NCBI GenBank assembly: GCA_030630395.1
Contig: DAOVNE010000005.1
Coordinates: 1 to 16,354, forward strand
Length of the DNA stretch: 16,354 nucleotides
From: Candidatus Eiseniibacteriota bacterium
Lineage (GTDB): Bacteria; Joyebacterota; Joyebacteria; Joyebacterales; Joyebacteraceae
Direction of reading: 5' to 3'
Position numbers and translations under genes: made by a program. The notes beneath the pieces were generated by a model, which searched no databases, had not been told where the DNA came from, and saw nothing but the letters and a program-made list of their open reading frames with translations. Positions within the stretch are counted from its first letter, which is position 1. Every line of letters begins with the position of its first letter. Positions 7,188-15,200 of the stretch are shown piece after piece.

Positions 7188-7198
7188 GGAGGTTTTGA

Positions 7199-7369
7199 AT
7201 GGCATACGTGATCACCGACACATGCACCTCCTGTGGCGCGTGCGTGAGTGCGTGTCCTGTCGAGGCGATTTCGGAAGGGCCCGACAAGTACGTGATCGAT
7301 CCGAACCTGTGCACCGACTGCGCTCTGTGCGTTGACGAGTGCCCGTTCGACGCGATCGAGCAGGGCTAA
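7199..7369 (+). CDS. 2[4Fe-4S] clostridial-type ferredoxin (56 residues)
   Basis: Small acidic electron carrier. Two complete CxxCxxCxxxCP motifs are present: C9, C12, C15, C19-P20 and C38, C41, C44, C48-P49, each followed by the usual hydrophobic-Glu/Asp-Ala-Ile turn (VEAI, FDAI). This predicts two low-potential [4Fe-4S] clusters. ATG 7199 has GGAGG at 7188-7192 six nt upstream and the gene ends in TAA 7367-7369; 56 residues is normal for this family. It lies between frr and uppS, a junction that is usually direct in other bacteria. The [4Fe-4S] enzymes IspG and IspH of the MEP pathway need such a donor and dxr lies downstream, so a supply role is plausible (inference); its real partners cannot be read from the sequence. 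Confidence 0.93.
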   Translation: MAYVITDTCTSCGACVSACPVEAISEGPDKYVIDPNLCTDCALCVDECPFDAIEQG

Positions 7370-7394
7370 GGGCCGCAACGAGTCACGGAAAGCA

Positions 7395-7428
7395 GCGAGG
7401 GCGGCCGATGCGATTCGGCCGCCTTCGT
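7395..7428 (+). terminator. Strong 14-bp hairpin between ferredoxin and uppS (possible attenuator or terminator)
   Basis: GGCGGCCGA (7400-7408) pairs perfectly with TCGGCCGCC (7415-7423) around the loop TGCGAT. Including wobble pairs the stem extends to GCGAGGGCGGCCGA/TCGGCCGCCTTCGT, 14 bp. It is followed by TTCGTCT rather than a real U-tract, so intrinsic termination would be weak. It could partially terminate, attenuate or protect an mRNA end between the translation genes and the envelope genes. Confidence 0.5.
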
Positions 7429-7449
7429 CTGCGAGCCACGGGAGAGACC

Positions 7450-8205
7450 ATGGCAGGACGCAATCACAAGAACGCCCCGGCACGCGCGGGCGTTGATATT
7501 GAGCGCCTGCCGAGCCACGTTGCGATTATCATGGACGGCAACGGACGGTGGGCCAAGTGTCGCCGACTGCCCCGGATAGCCGGGCATGCCGCGGCACGCG
7601 AGTCCGTCAGAGATGTTGTCACGGCCGCGGCCGAACTCGGGCTGGATGAGCTGACCCTCTACACGTTCTCCATGGAGAACTGGACACGCCCCCGCAAGGA
7701 AGTCTCCGCTCTCATGCACCTCCTGGATCAGACCCTCAAGGAGCAGGTCGAGGAGATGGATGAGAACGGCATCACACTGCAGGCGATCGGCCGGATCGAT
7801 CTGCTTCCCAAGTACGTCAGAAGCAGACTCGAGAGGTGCATGGCGAGACTGTCCGGGAACACGGGTCTCAGGCTCAACCTCGCGCTCTCCTATGGAGGGC
7901 GGGCTGAGATCATGGACGCCGTGCGCTCGATCGCCCGCGATGTCAAGCTCGGGACGCTCAATCCGTCCGACATTGATGACGATACCTTCCAACAGAATCT
8001 GTACTGTCCGGATCTTCCGGATCCGGATCTCCTCATACGAACGAGCGGTGAGATGCGAGTAAGCAACTTCCTTCTGTGGCAGATTGCCTACACCGAGTTC
8101 TACATGACTGACGTCCTCTGGCCGGACTTCAGACGGCGGCATCTGTTCGAGGCGATAGTGGATTACCAGGCGCGACAGCGGCGTTTTGGCGGAGTGGGAG
8201 CCTAG
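7450..8205 (+). CDS. uppS: Undecaprenyl diphosphate synthase (cis-prenyltransferase)
   Basis: Condenses isopentenyl units onto farnesyl diphosphate to build the C55 carrier for peptidoglycan and surface polysaccharides. The catalytic block IIMDGNGRWAK has the essential Asp at residue 29, followed by GH at 45-46, LTLYTFSMENWTRP, LIRTSGEMRVSNFLLWQIAYTEFY and WPDF. Start ATG 7450 follows GGAG (7441-7444) by 5 nt and gives 251 residues. An in-frame GTG/ATG further up (7339-7408) would run through the hairpin and the end of the ferredoxin gene and is rejected. One oddity: after the conserved GH, position 49 is Ala where E. coli has Gly46. Its stop is 5 bp before cdsA. Confidence 0.96.
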   Translation: MAGRNHKNAPARAGVDIERLPSHVAIIMDGNGRWAKCRRLPRIAGHAAARESVRDVVTAAAELGLDELTLYTFSMENWTRPRKEVSALMHLLDQTLKEQVEEMDENGITLQAIGRIDLLPKYVRSRLERCMARLSGNTGLRLNLALSYGGRAEIMDAVRSIARDVKLGTLNPSDIDDDTFQQNLYCPDLPDPDLLIRTSGEMRVSNFLLWQIAYTEFYMTDVLWPDFRRRHLFEAIVDYQARQRRFGGVGA

Positions 8206-8210
8206 GCCAC

Positions 8211-9044
8211 ATGGCAATCGAGAAGAAGCAACTTGCCAGACGACTCATGACCGCTGCGGTCGGTGTTCCCGTCGCGATCGTGTTCTCGCTTGTTGGAGGC
8301 ATCGGCTTCCTCCTCGCCATGAATCTCATCATCGGTGTGGGGCTCTTCGAGTTCTACAGGATGATGGAGGCCAAAGGCATCGAGCCCTACAAGAAGCTGG
8401 GTGTGGCGGCCGGCCTCGGTGTTTCCTGGTATGTGTATTTCCAGGGGGGACTCTTCTCAAGCCTCTTCATCACGCTCGTCCTTATCGGTGTCATGGTGAT
8501 GGAACTTACGCGTCGAGACAACGAGTTGGCTGTCTTTCACATCTCCACTACGATTCTCGGCATCTTCTATGTGGCTTGGCTCGGGAGCCACATTATTCTC
8601 CTCAGAAGGCTCGGCGAAACGGCTCCTTGGGGCGACACTGGAGGCTGGTTCGTGATCCTCGCGTTCGCGCTCGCGTGGGGCAGCGACACGGGCGGATATT
8701 TCTTCGGTCACGCCTTCGGGAAACGGAAGCTCTTACCCAGGGTCAGCCCGAACAAGTCGGTGGAAGGCGCCATCGGAGGTCTCGTCGTCTCGCTTTTTGT
8801 TGCGGTCTGTGCCAAGTTCACGTTCGCGAGCTATCTCTCGACTGTCGATGTGATCATCCTGGGGGTTGGGTCATCCGTCATGGCGACGTTGGGAGATCTC
8901 GTGGAGTCCCTTCTCAAACGAGATGTGAAGGTGAAGGAGACGTCCCATGCGCTTCCCGGGCACGGAGGGATGCTCGATAGGTTCGACAGCGTTCTGTTTG
9001 TGGCGCCCCTCGTCTACTACTACCTCTATTTCATGGTGCACTAG
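8211..9044 (+). CDS. cdsA: Phosphatidate cytidylyltransferase (CDP-diglyceride synthase)
   Basis: Polytopic inner-membrane enzyme making CDP-diacylglycerol from CTP and phosphatidic acid, the entry to all phospholipids. Hydrophobic stretches spread across the 277 residues suggest about seven to eight membrane segments. WGSDTGGYFFGHAFGKRKLLPRVSPNKSVEGAIGG is the conserved central block. The family signature spans residues 233-259 (SLLKR....K then LPGHGGMLDRFD), but the Asp normally following the second Lys is Glu at residue 243. ATG 8211 lies 5 bp after uppS with only a weak GGCCAC-type upstream sequence, suggesting translational coupling. The 3' end is duplicated (see repeat at 9036-9067). 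Confidence 0.95.
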   Translation: MAIEKKQLARRLMTAAVGVPVAIVFSLVGGIGFLLAMNLIIGVGLFEFYRMMEAKGIEPYKKLGVAAGLGVSWYVYFQGGLFSSLFITLVLIGVMVMELTRRDNELAVFHISTTILGIFYVAWLGSHIILLRRLGETAPWGDTGGWFVILAFALAWGSDTGGYFFGHAFGKRKLLPRVSPNKSVEGAIGGLVVSLFVAVCAKFTFASYLSTVDVIILGVGSSVMATLGDLVESLLKRDVKVKETSHALPGHGGMLDRFDSVLFVAPLVYYYLYFMVH

Positions 9045-9067
9045 GCAAGTCGTGCACTAGGCAAGAG
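9036..9067 (+). repeat. 16-bp tandem duplication spanning the cdsA stop
   Basis: GTGCACTAGGCAAG occurs at 9036-9049 and again at 9052-9065, so the repeat period is 16 bp and the two copies share 14 of 14 bases (the 2-nt tails differ, TC and AG). The first copy contains the cdsA stop codon (9042-9044). This looks like a recent slippage duplication in the cdsA-dxr gap. Confidence 0.85.
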
Positions 9068-9090
9068 AGTCCAGTACTGGAGACACAAGA

Positions 9091-10245
9091 GTGACGGCTC
9101 CGAAGCGCATCGCCATCCTTGGTTCAACCGGCTCGATAGGCCGGGCGGCACTCGATGTCGTCGCAGCTTCTCCCGGAGCATTTGAGGTTGTGGCTATCAC
9201 CGCCTTCAGCAACTCGGCTCTCCTCGCCGAGCAGGCAGCCCGCTTTGGCGCACGAAGAGTCGCAGTCGGTGATGAGGCCGAAAGCGTGGAATTCGCTCCG
9301 GGCGTGGATGTGCTGAGAGGTGCTCTAGCTCTCGATGAACTCGCAGGCGACCCGGACCTGGATCTGGTCCTCAATGCTCTGGTCGGTTCGTCGGGCCTCA
9401 GGCCCGCGCTTGCCGCTATCCGAGCAGGCAACCGTGTTGCCGTCGCGAACAAGGAATCGCTTGTCATGGCGGGCGAGCTTCTCATCCCGATGGCATCGGC
9501 GACCGGGAGCGAACTCATTCCGGTGGACAGCGAGCACAGTGCGATCTTCAGATGTCTCAAAGGCACCCGCACCGAGGAGGTAGAGGGCATCACGCTCACC
9601 GCCTCAGGCGGCCCCTTGAGAGGCATGTCCTCCGAAGCGGCAGCAGTAGCTTCACTCGAGGATGTCCTGGATCATCCCACGTGGGAGATGGGCCGGAAGG
9701 TGACGGTGGACTCTGCATCGATGTTCAACAAGGGACTCGAGGTCATCGAGGCTCACTGGCTGTTCGATCTGCCGTACGATAGAATCGATGTCGTCGTGCA
9801 TCCCGAGTCCATCGTTCACTCGCTCGTGCGGCTGACCGACGGGAGTCTCCTCGCACATCTTGGGGAGCCCGACATGAAGGTGCCGATACAGTTCGCGATG
9901 TTCTACCCTGAGCCCGCGCCTGTCGCCTTCGGACGGTGCGATCTGGGAGTAATCGGCGGGCTCAGCTTCGGGACGCTGGATGAGACTCGCTATCCGTGCT
10001 ACGGCCTCATGCTTGATGCCGGGCGAATCGGAGGTACCGCACCGACCATAGCGGCTACCGCCGACGAGGTGGCAGTTGAGGCATTCACCGAGAGCCGGAT
10101 ACGGTTTGGAGAGATAGCTTCGGTCATCGATGCGACGCTCAAGGGAGTTCGGGCGGAGCCGGCCGATGAAGTGGATCATATACTTGCCGCTGAGGATGAA
10201 GCGAGAGCTTGTGCCCTGAGTGCTGTGGCACAACTCGTGAGCTGA
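9091..10245 (+). CDS. dxr: 1-deoxy-D-xylulose 5-phosphate reductoisomerase
   Basis: NADPH-dependent enzyme making 2-C-methyl-D-erythritol 4-phosphate, the committed step of the MEP isoprenoid pathway. The N-terminal nucleotide-binding loop GSTGSIG is at residues 11-17. ANKESLVMAGELL follows, then VDSEHSAIFRCL with metal ligands D146 and E148. HPTWEMGRKVTVDSASMFNKGLEVIEAHWLF contains the lid Trp and the third metal ligand E217. Length 384 is typical. GTG 9091 has CTGGAG (GGAG 9079-9082) eight nt upstream. It sits in the conserved uppS-cdsA-dxr-rseP order, so IPP made through Dxr feeds UppS two genes upstream. All catalytic residues appear intact. Confidence 0.96.
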   Translation: MTAPKRIAILGSTGSIGRAALDVVAASPGAFEVVAITAFSNSALLAEQAARFGARRVAVGDEAESVEFAPGVDVLRGALALDELAGDPDLDLVLNALVGSSGLRPALAAIRAGNRVAVANKESLVMAGELLIPMASATGSELIPVDSEHSAIFRCLKGTRTEEVEGITLTASGGPLRGMSSEAAAVASLEDVLDHPTWEMGRKVTVDSASMFNKGLEVIEAHWLFDLPYDRIDVVVHPESIVHSLVRLTDGSLLAHLGEPDMKVPIQFAMFYPEPAPVAFGRCDLGVIGGLSFGTLDETRYPCYGLMLDAGRIGGTAPTIAATADEVAVEAFTESRIRFGEIASVIDATLKGVRAEPADEVDHILAAEDEARACALSAVAQLVS

Positions 10246-10293
10246 CCCATCGGTCGTTGACTTGGCACTGAGACCAAAGAGAGCGGGAACACC

Positions 10294-11607
10294 ATGTACA
10301 TCTTCTACCTGTTTGCAGCCATCCTCCTGGGGATTCTGATCATCGTGCACGAGGTCGGGCACTTCTTTGCGGCTCGCATCTCCGGCGTTCGCGTGGAGCG
10401 TTTCTCGATAGGCTTCGGACCGAGGATCGCGAGTTTCGTCAGGGGTGACACGGAGTATGCCATATCGCTCATTCCTCTCGGTGGGTATGTGAAGATGGCG
10501 GGGGCAGAGCATGTCACCGATCCAACGGGTGCGGAGCCGTGGACGTTCGTGGCCAAGCCGATCGCACTACGCATGTTCATCGTGGCCGCGGGACCGGTGA
10601 TGAACTTCGTCTGGGCTGTTATTGTAACGACCCTGGTCCTCATGATCGCCGGATCACCCACACTCGGCGACCCGATCATCGCTGATGTACTTCCGGGATC
10701 GGTGGGCGAGCAGGCGGGGCTCGTAGGGGGCGACCTGATAGTCGCCGTGGATGATGCAGAGGTCGGCACGTGGGCCGAGGTCTATGACGCGCTCGCGGGT
10801 GCTGAAGAGGAGTTCACATTCGGTGTTGTCTCCAAGGACAGTGGTGAGCGGCGAGAGGTTCATGTCCAGCTGGCCGTGAGCGATGATCCGAACGGCGATC
10901 CCGTCGTCCTCGGGATCACGCCCTACATCCCCTCCGTCATCGGAGGGGTCATGCGCGGCAGCCCGGCGGATCGCGCGGGGCTGCGCTCCGGGGACAGGGT
11001 CGTATCGGTATCAGGCATCGCCGTGTCCACGTGGTACGAACTCGGGGATCTCATCCACGAGCGCCCGCTCGAGGAGACCGAGGTGGTTTGGGAAAGAGAC
11101 GGCGTCTCGATGCGGGCCGTTATCGTACCGGAGGAGGGGGAGGACCAGGTCAACTCGGAGACAAGGAAGATCGGTCTGATCGGCATCATGCGTCCGTGGG
11201 ACACAGAGCGATTGGGGCCATGGCATGCGCTGACAACGGGCTTCGCGATCTCAGTCTCGACTCTCTCTCAGATCGGCCAGTTCATCTGGGGGGTCGTGAC
11301 GCGTCAGGTATCATCGGGGCAGCTCGGGGGGCCGGTCCGTGTTGTGCAGATGGCGAGCGAGAGCGCAAGATGGGGCGGGAGTTACTTCTTCACGTTCATG
11401 GCGTTTCTCAGCTTGAACCTGGGCTTCATCAACCTGTTGCCGCTTCCCATACTCGACGGAGGTCACCTTCTTCTGCTCCTGCTGGAGAAGCTGCGCCGCA
11501 GGACACTCACGGAACGCCAGCTGCTGATCTGGCAGCAGGCAGGCTTCGCATTCTTCGCTGTTCTGATGGTCTTCCTGCTGGTGAGGGACCTGATAGGTCT
11601 GCGATAG
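10294..11607 (+). CDS. rseP: RIP metalloprotease (site-2 protease) with two PDZ domains
   Basis: Intramembrane zinc protease of the RseP/RasP family, which cleaves membrane-bound anti-sigma factors and signal-peptide remnants. The first membrane helix holds HEVGH at residues 19-23. The second half of the active site is NLLPLPILDGGHL with D388. Two PDZ domains lie between them: one around residues 125-205 (VLPGSVGEQAGLVGGDLIVAV) and one around 210-280 (VMRGSPADRAGLRSGDRVVSV). The C-terminal helices (RRTLTERQLLIWQQAGFAFF and beyond) are normal, and 437 residues is family length. The start ATG 10294 has only a weak upstream GAGAGCGGGA. It ends the conserved envelope cluster. The next gene converges on it with a 13-bp gap and no visible terminator. 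Confidence 0.95.
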   Translation: MYIFYLFAAILLGILIIVHEVGHFFAARISGVRVERFSIGFGPRIASFVRGDTEYAISLIPLGGYVKMAGAEHVTDPTGAEPWTFVAKPIALRMFIVAAGPVMNFVWAVIVTTLVLMIAGSPTLGDPIIADVLPGSVGEQAGLVGGDLIVAVDDAEVGTWAEVYDALAGAEEEFTFGVVSKDSGERREVHVQLAVSDDPNGDPVVLGITPYIPSVIGGVMRGSPADRAGLRSGDRVVSVSGIAVSTWYELGDLIHERPLEETEVVWERDGVSMRAVIVPEEGEDQVNSETRKIGLIGIMRPWDTERLGPWHALTTGFAISVSTLSQIGQFIWGVVTRQVSSGQLGGPVRVVQMASESARWGGSYFFTFMAFLSLNLGFINLLPLPILDGGHLLLLLLEKLRRRTLTERQLLIWQQAGFAFFAVLMVFLLVRDLIGLR

Positions 11608-11620
11608 AGGCCTCTGGCTG

Positions 11621-12007
11621 CTACCTGTTCTCTTGACGACGGCTCTGTTCCCTGAGCAGTTCGATCCGTTCATCCACAGATCGTTCGATCTCCGCCCAGT
11701 GGACAGGGTCGCGACGAAGACCATCGAGAGCCGCCTCGATGTCGTCATCGCCGAGGACTCTGATCCCGAGTTCGGATACTCTGGAGTCAGCCGCCTCGCC
11801 GGTCAGACCTTCTTCGAGGGCGATTGTCAGAGCGGCCATGAAACCGATGTACTCTGACTCGGTGACGGCGGAGCCTTCGATGGTCATGTTCTCTGAGGAC
11901 GGATCGCCTGTCGGTTCACTGCAGGAGACGAGCCCGATTGCCACGGTCACGGCAAGAGCTGTGAGCGGAATGCGAAGAGCGTTTCGGATGCGTTTTCCTG
12001 TCGACAC
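11621..12007 (-). CDS. Hypothetical small lipoprotein (128 residues)
   Basis: I do not recognise a family. The start is GTG at 12007-12005, with AAGGAGAG upstream on this strand (GGAG six nt away). A basic N-terminus (GKRIRNALR) precedes a hydrophobic stretch and the lipobox L26-V27-S28-C29, so export and lipidation at Cys29 are predicted; Ser at +2 would send it to the outer membrane by the E. coli rule. The mature part is acidic and probably helical, with a short acidic/Thr linker (EPTGDPSSENMTIEGS) and no cysteines after C29. It faces rseP tail to tail, 13 bp apart, and is divergent from the peptidase-barrel gene. A functional link to either is only suggested by position. Confidence 0.8.
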   Translation of the reverse strand: MSTGKRIRNALRIPLTALAVTVAIGLVSCSEPTGDPSSENMTIEGSAVTESEYIGFMAALTIALEEGLTGEAADSRVSELGIRVLGDDDIEAALDGLRRDPVHWAEIERSVDERIELLREQSRRQENR

Positions 12008-12050
12008 GGATACTCTCCTTCGAAGAACTCAGTACGCGAACACGTCTCAT

Positions 12051-12079
12051 ATCTTCGCTACGACTGAGGCTCGTGTCAA
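12051..12079 (-). promoter_or_regulatory. Possible sigma70 promoter of the lipoprotein gene
   Basis: On the minus strand, TTGACA (12079-12074) is followed after 17 nt by GAAGAT (12056-12051). The -35 box is perfect but the -10 is poor. It would start transcription about 40 nt before the GTG. Confidence 0.4.
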
Positions 12080-12157
12080 CCCCTTCGTTCGCGGTCTCCC
12101 TCAAGTCACCGAGCGGTAACCCTGGCCTGACGTGTGGGAGAGCAAGCCTGGGCGTTG

Positions 12158-12185
12158 TTGACATGACGTAGCCCGGTGCTAGAAT
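12158..12185 (+). promoter_or_regulatory. Strong sigma70 promoter of the peptidase-propeller-barrel gene
   Basis: TTGACA (12158-12163), a 16-nt spacer and TAGAAT (12180-12185), with an extended -10 TG at 12177-12178. The predicted start near 12192 leaves a short leader of about 30 nt before ATG 12224. The ribosome-binding site is weak (GGACGGACC). It is divergent from the minus-strand promoter, with 78 bp between the two -35 boxes. Confidence 0.75.
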
Positions 12186-12223
12186 GTACTTAACCTCTTC
12201 TCATCAAACGGACGGACCATCAG

Positions 12224-15200
12224 ATGTCACCCTTGTTCTCCAGAAACATGTTCATCCCGGCCGCTCTAGCGTTGCTGATCCTGCTGTCGGGCCTGCCGGA
12301 CGCTTCCGCGACCAGGTTCGGGCGCAACAAGGTTCAGTATGAGCGGTTCGAGTGGGAGATAGTCAGAACCGAGCATTACGATGTCTACTACTACTCGGGT
12401 GAGGAGGACCTCTCCGAGGCAGTCACGCAGATCATCGAAGAGGCGAACGACAGCCTCGAGACGTTGATGAACCACGAGCTCTCGACGACCATTCCCATCA
12501 TCATCTATGCATCCCACAACGAGTTCCAGCAGACCAACATCCTGTCCTCGCATGTCGGGGAGGGTGTGGGAGGGTTCATGGAGCTCTTCAAGAACCGAGT
12601 CGTGATCCCATTCACGGGTTCATACGATGAGCTGAGGCACGTGCTCCATCATGAGCTGACACACGTGTTCATGTTCGACATCATCTATCGAGGTCTGGCA
12701 GAGTCCGTGATCCGCCAGGCCTATTTCAATCCCATCCAGCTCTGGTTTGCGGAGGGGCTGGCCGAGTATGCATCCCAGGGATGGGACACGAACGCGGAGA
12801 TGATGATTCGTGACATGGTCATCTCCGATGGCGTGATCCCGCTCGAGTATCTCTACGGTGGCTACGCCGTTTACAAGGAAGGGCAGTCGGTCTTCAACTT
12901 CATCGCTGAGCAGTACGGGGCCGAGAAGGTATCGGAGATGATCCACGGTCTCGCGCGCACTCAGAACCTCGACAAGACGCTTCGCGAGACGCTGGGGTTG
13001 ACGCCGGCCGAACTCTCCGATGAGTGGGAGGAGTGGCTCAAGCGCAAATACTGGCCCGAGGTAGCCGAGCGCTCACGCTTGAGCGAGGTGGCGAAGCTCC
13101 TCACCGATCATCGACGCGAACACTCCTATTTCAACATCGGTCCGGATGTCTCTCCCGACGGAGCCCGTGTCGTGTTCGCCAGTGACAAGAGCGGCTATGC
13201 GGATGTCTATGTCGTCTCCACGCTCGACGGGGCGGAGCTTGAGCATCTCGTCAAGGGAGAAAGAAGCGACGAGTTCGAGCAGCTTCATCTTCTTCGCACC
13301 GGATTCTCATGGTCTCCCGACGGGAAGCGGATATGCGTGGCCGCGAAGGCGGGAAGTGGTGACGCGCTTCACATTCTCGATGCTGAGACGGGGAAGATCC
13401 TGAGGAGTCTGAGCTTCCCTCTCGACGGACTGTACACGCCGGCATGGTCGCCGGACGGCAAGTGGATAGCCTTCGTGGGCATCAAGGGGGGAGCGTCGGA
13501 GCTCTATCTGACCGATCCCGACGGTAGTCGGCTCGACAGGCTCACGGATGACTTCGATGACGAGCGCGACCCCGCGTGGTCGCCGGACGGCAGATTCATT
13601 GCATTCGCCTCGGATCGCGGTTCACCGATTGAACGCGGTTTCCACAGAAGCTACGACCTCTATATGGTAGATGTGGAGAGCCGAGACGTTACAACGATCG
13701 TTCAAGTTTCGGGGAGAGAGAAGTCGCCGGCGTGGTCGCCGGACGGGCGCAAGATCATCTACTCCTCCGATCGCAGCGGATCACCTGAGCTCTACATGGT
13801 TGACCTCGACACCTCGACCTGCGTGGCCCTCACAAACCTCATCGGTGGAGCCGAGTCGCCGAGCTGGTCGCGCGAGGGCGACCGGCTGGTCTTTGTCGCG
13901 TACGAGCACGGGGGCTGGGACGTCGCCGTAGTGAAGGACCCACTCGCGCACTTCGCCGATGCGATCGAATCCAGGATCGCCTTCCCAAGCATCGAGATGG
14001 AGCCGGGGCCGGAGCCGTTCGATGAGATGAGGGTGGAAGCGGTCCCCGACGCCTCGGACGATGAGCCGGTGGCGACCGGCGGCGTCGCGGGCGCGGACAC
14101 CACCGCCGCCGCGAGCGAGAGCGTAGATACGACCGAGAAGCTCGATATCAGCGGCGTCGCGGGTGCGGACACCGCCGCCGTGGGCGAAAGCGTAGATACC
14201 GCCGAGAAGCTCGATTCGGCGCCGAAGAACGACGCCGTGCGCCTGGCCAGAGATGCGTACGACAAGGCGACCGGAAGGGAACCGCAGAGGTCGGACGACG
14301 AACCAGAGGAGAGAGTGGGCGTGGTCGAGCGCTACACGCCGCGATTCTCCCCTGACTGGATCAATGGAGGCGTGTCGTACAGCTCTGCACACGGCGTCGG
14401 TGCGGCGGCGGAGGTAGCCATCAGTGACATCCTGGGAAACCACCGCTTCTATCTCATGACAGACTTTTTCTCATCGATCGAGTTCAGCAACGCGCACCTG
14501 AGCTATGAGTACCTGGCACGACGCGTTGACTACTCCGCCAGTGTTTACACGTACCGCCACTACCTGTACTCGGACAGAACCGTGTTTGGTGAGGACCTGG
14601 GGGAGAAGCGCTACTTCACCGAGCGGCACTACGGAATCTCGCTCGGTGTGTCCTATCCGTTCAGCAGATTTACGAGGATCGAGTTCGATGTCGACGGACT
14701 GAGCATGACGCGCCAGTTCGCCGAGGAGAACGAGGCGGGGGAGATAGTGCTGACGGATGAGGGCGTGGAGAGAGCGCTCGTCATCCCGGCTCTGCGGCTC
14801 GTCAACGATACAACCCTCTGGGGCAGCGTCGGCCCGATTGGAGGAGGACGCTCATCATTCATGATCACCAAGTCGCTCGGCCTGAACGAGAGGTTCGACT
14901 ATCTGACAGGGATCGCCGACTTCAGAAGATACGTTCGGATCGGTAACAGGCACAGTCTTGCGATGAAGCTCGTTTTTGCGCGCAGCACTCAGCCCGACGC
15001 GCAGACGTTCTTCGTGGGCGGCGCCGGCAGCATACGTGGACACGACGATTTCGAATACTCAGGGCACAACACTGCGATGGCCAGTTTCGAGTTCCGCTAC
15101 CCGTTTGTAGACAGGCTCGACATGGCGTCGCCGCTGCCGCTCTCGATCCGGGGTCTGAGGGGAGTCATGTTCGTCGATCTCGGTTCGGCCTGGGATGGCG

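Noticed and set aside
7339..7449. N-terminal extension of UppS from an upstream in-frame start
   Set aside because: It would overlap the ferredoxin gene and translate through a 14-bp hairpin, and the added residues are not part of the family; ATG 7450 has its own ribosome-binding site.
11608..11620. Bidirectional terminator between rseP and the lipoprotein gene
   Set aside because: The 13-bp gap contains only the short palindrome AGGCCT and no T-runs; nothing supports an intrinsic terminator.
13781..14443. Minus-strand frame of 220 codons with internal repeats
   Set aside because: Its repeats are simply the complement of the linker duplication in the plus-strand peptidase-barrel gene; no independent coding evidence.
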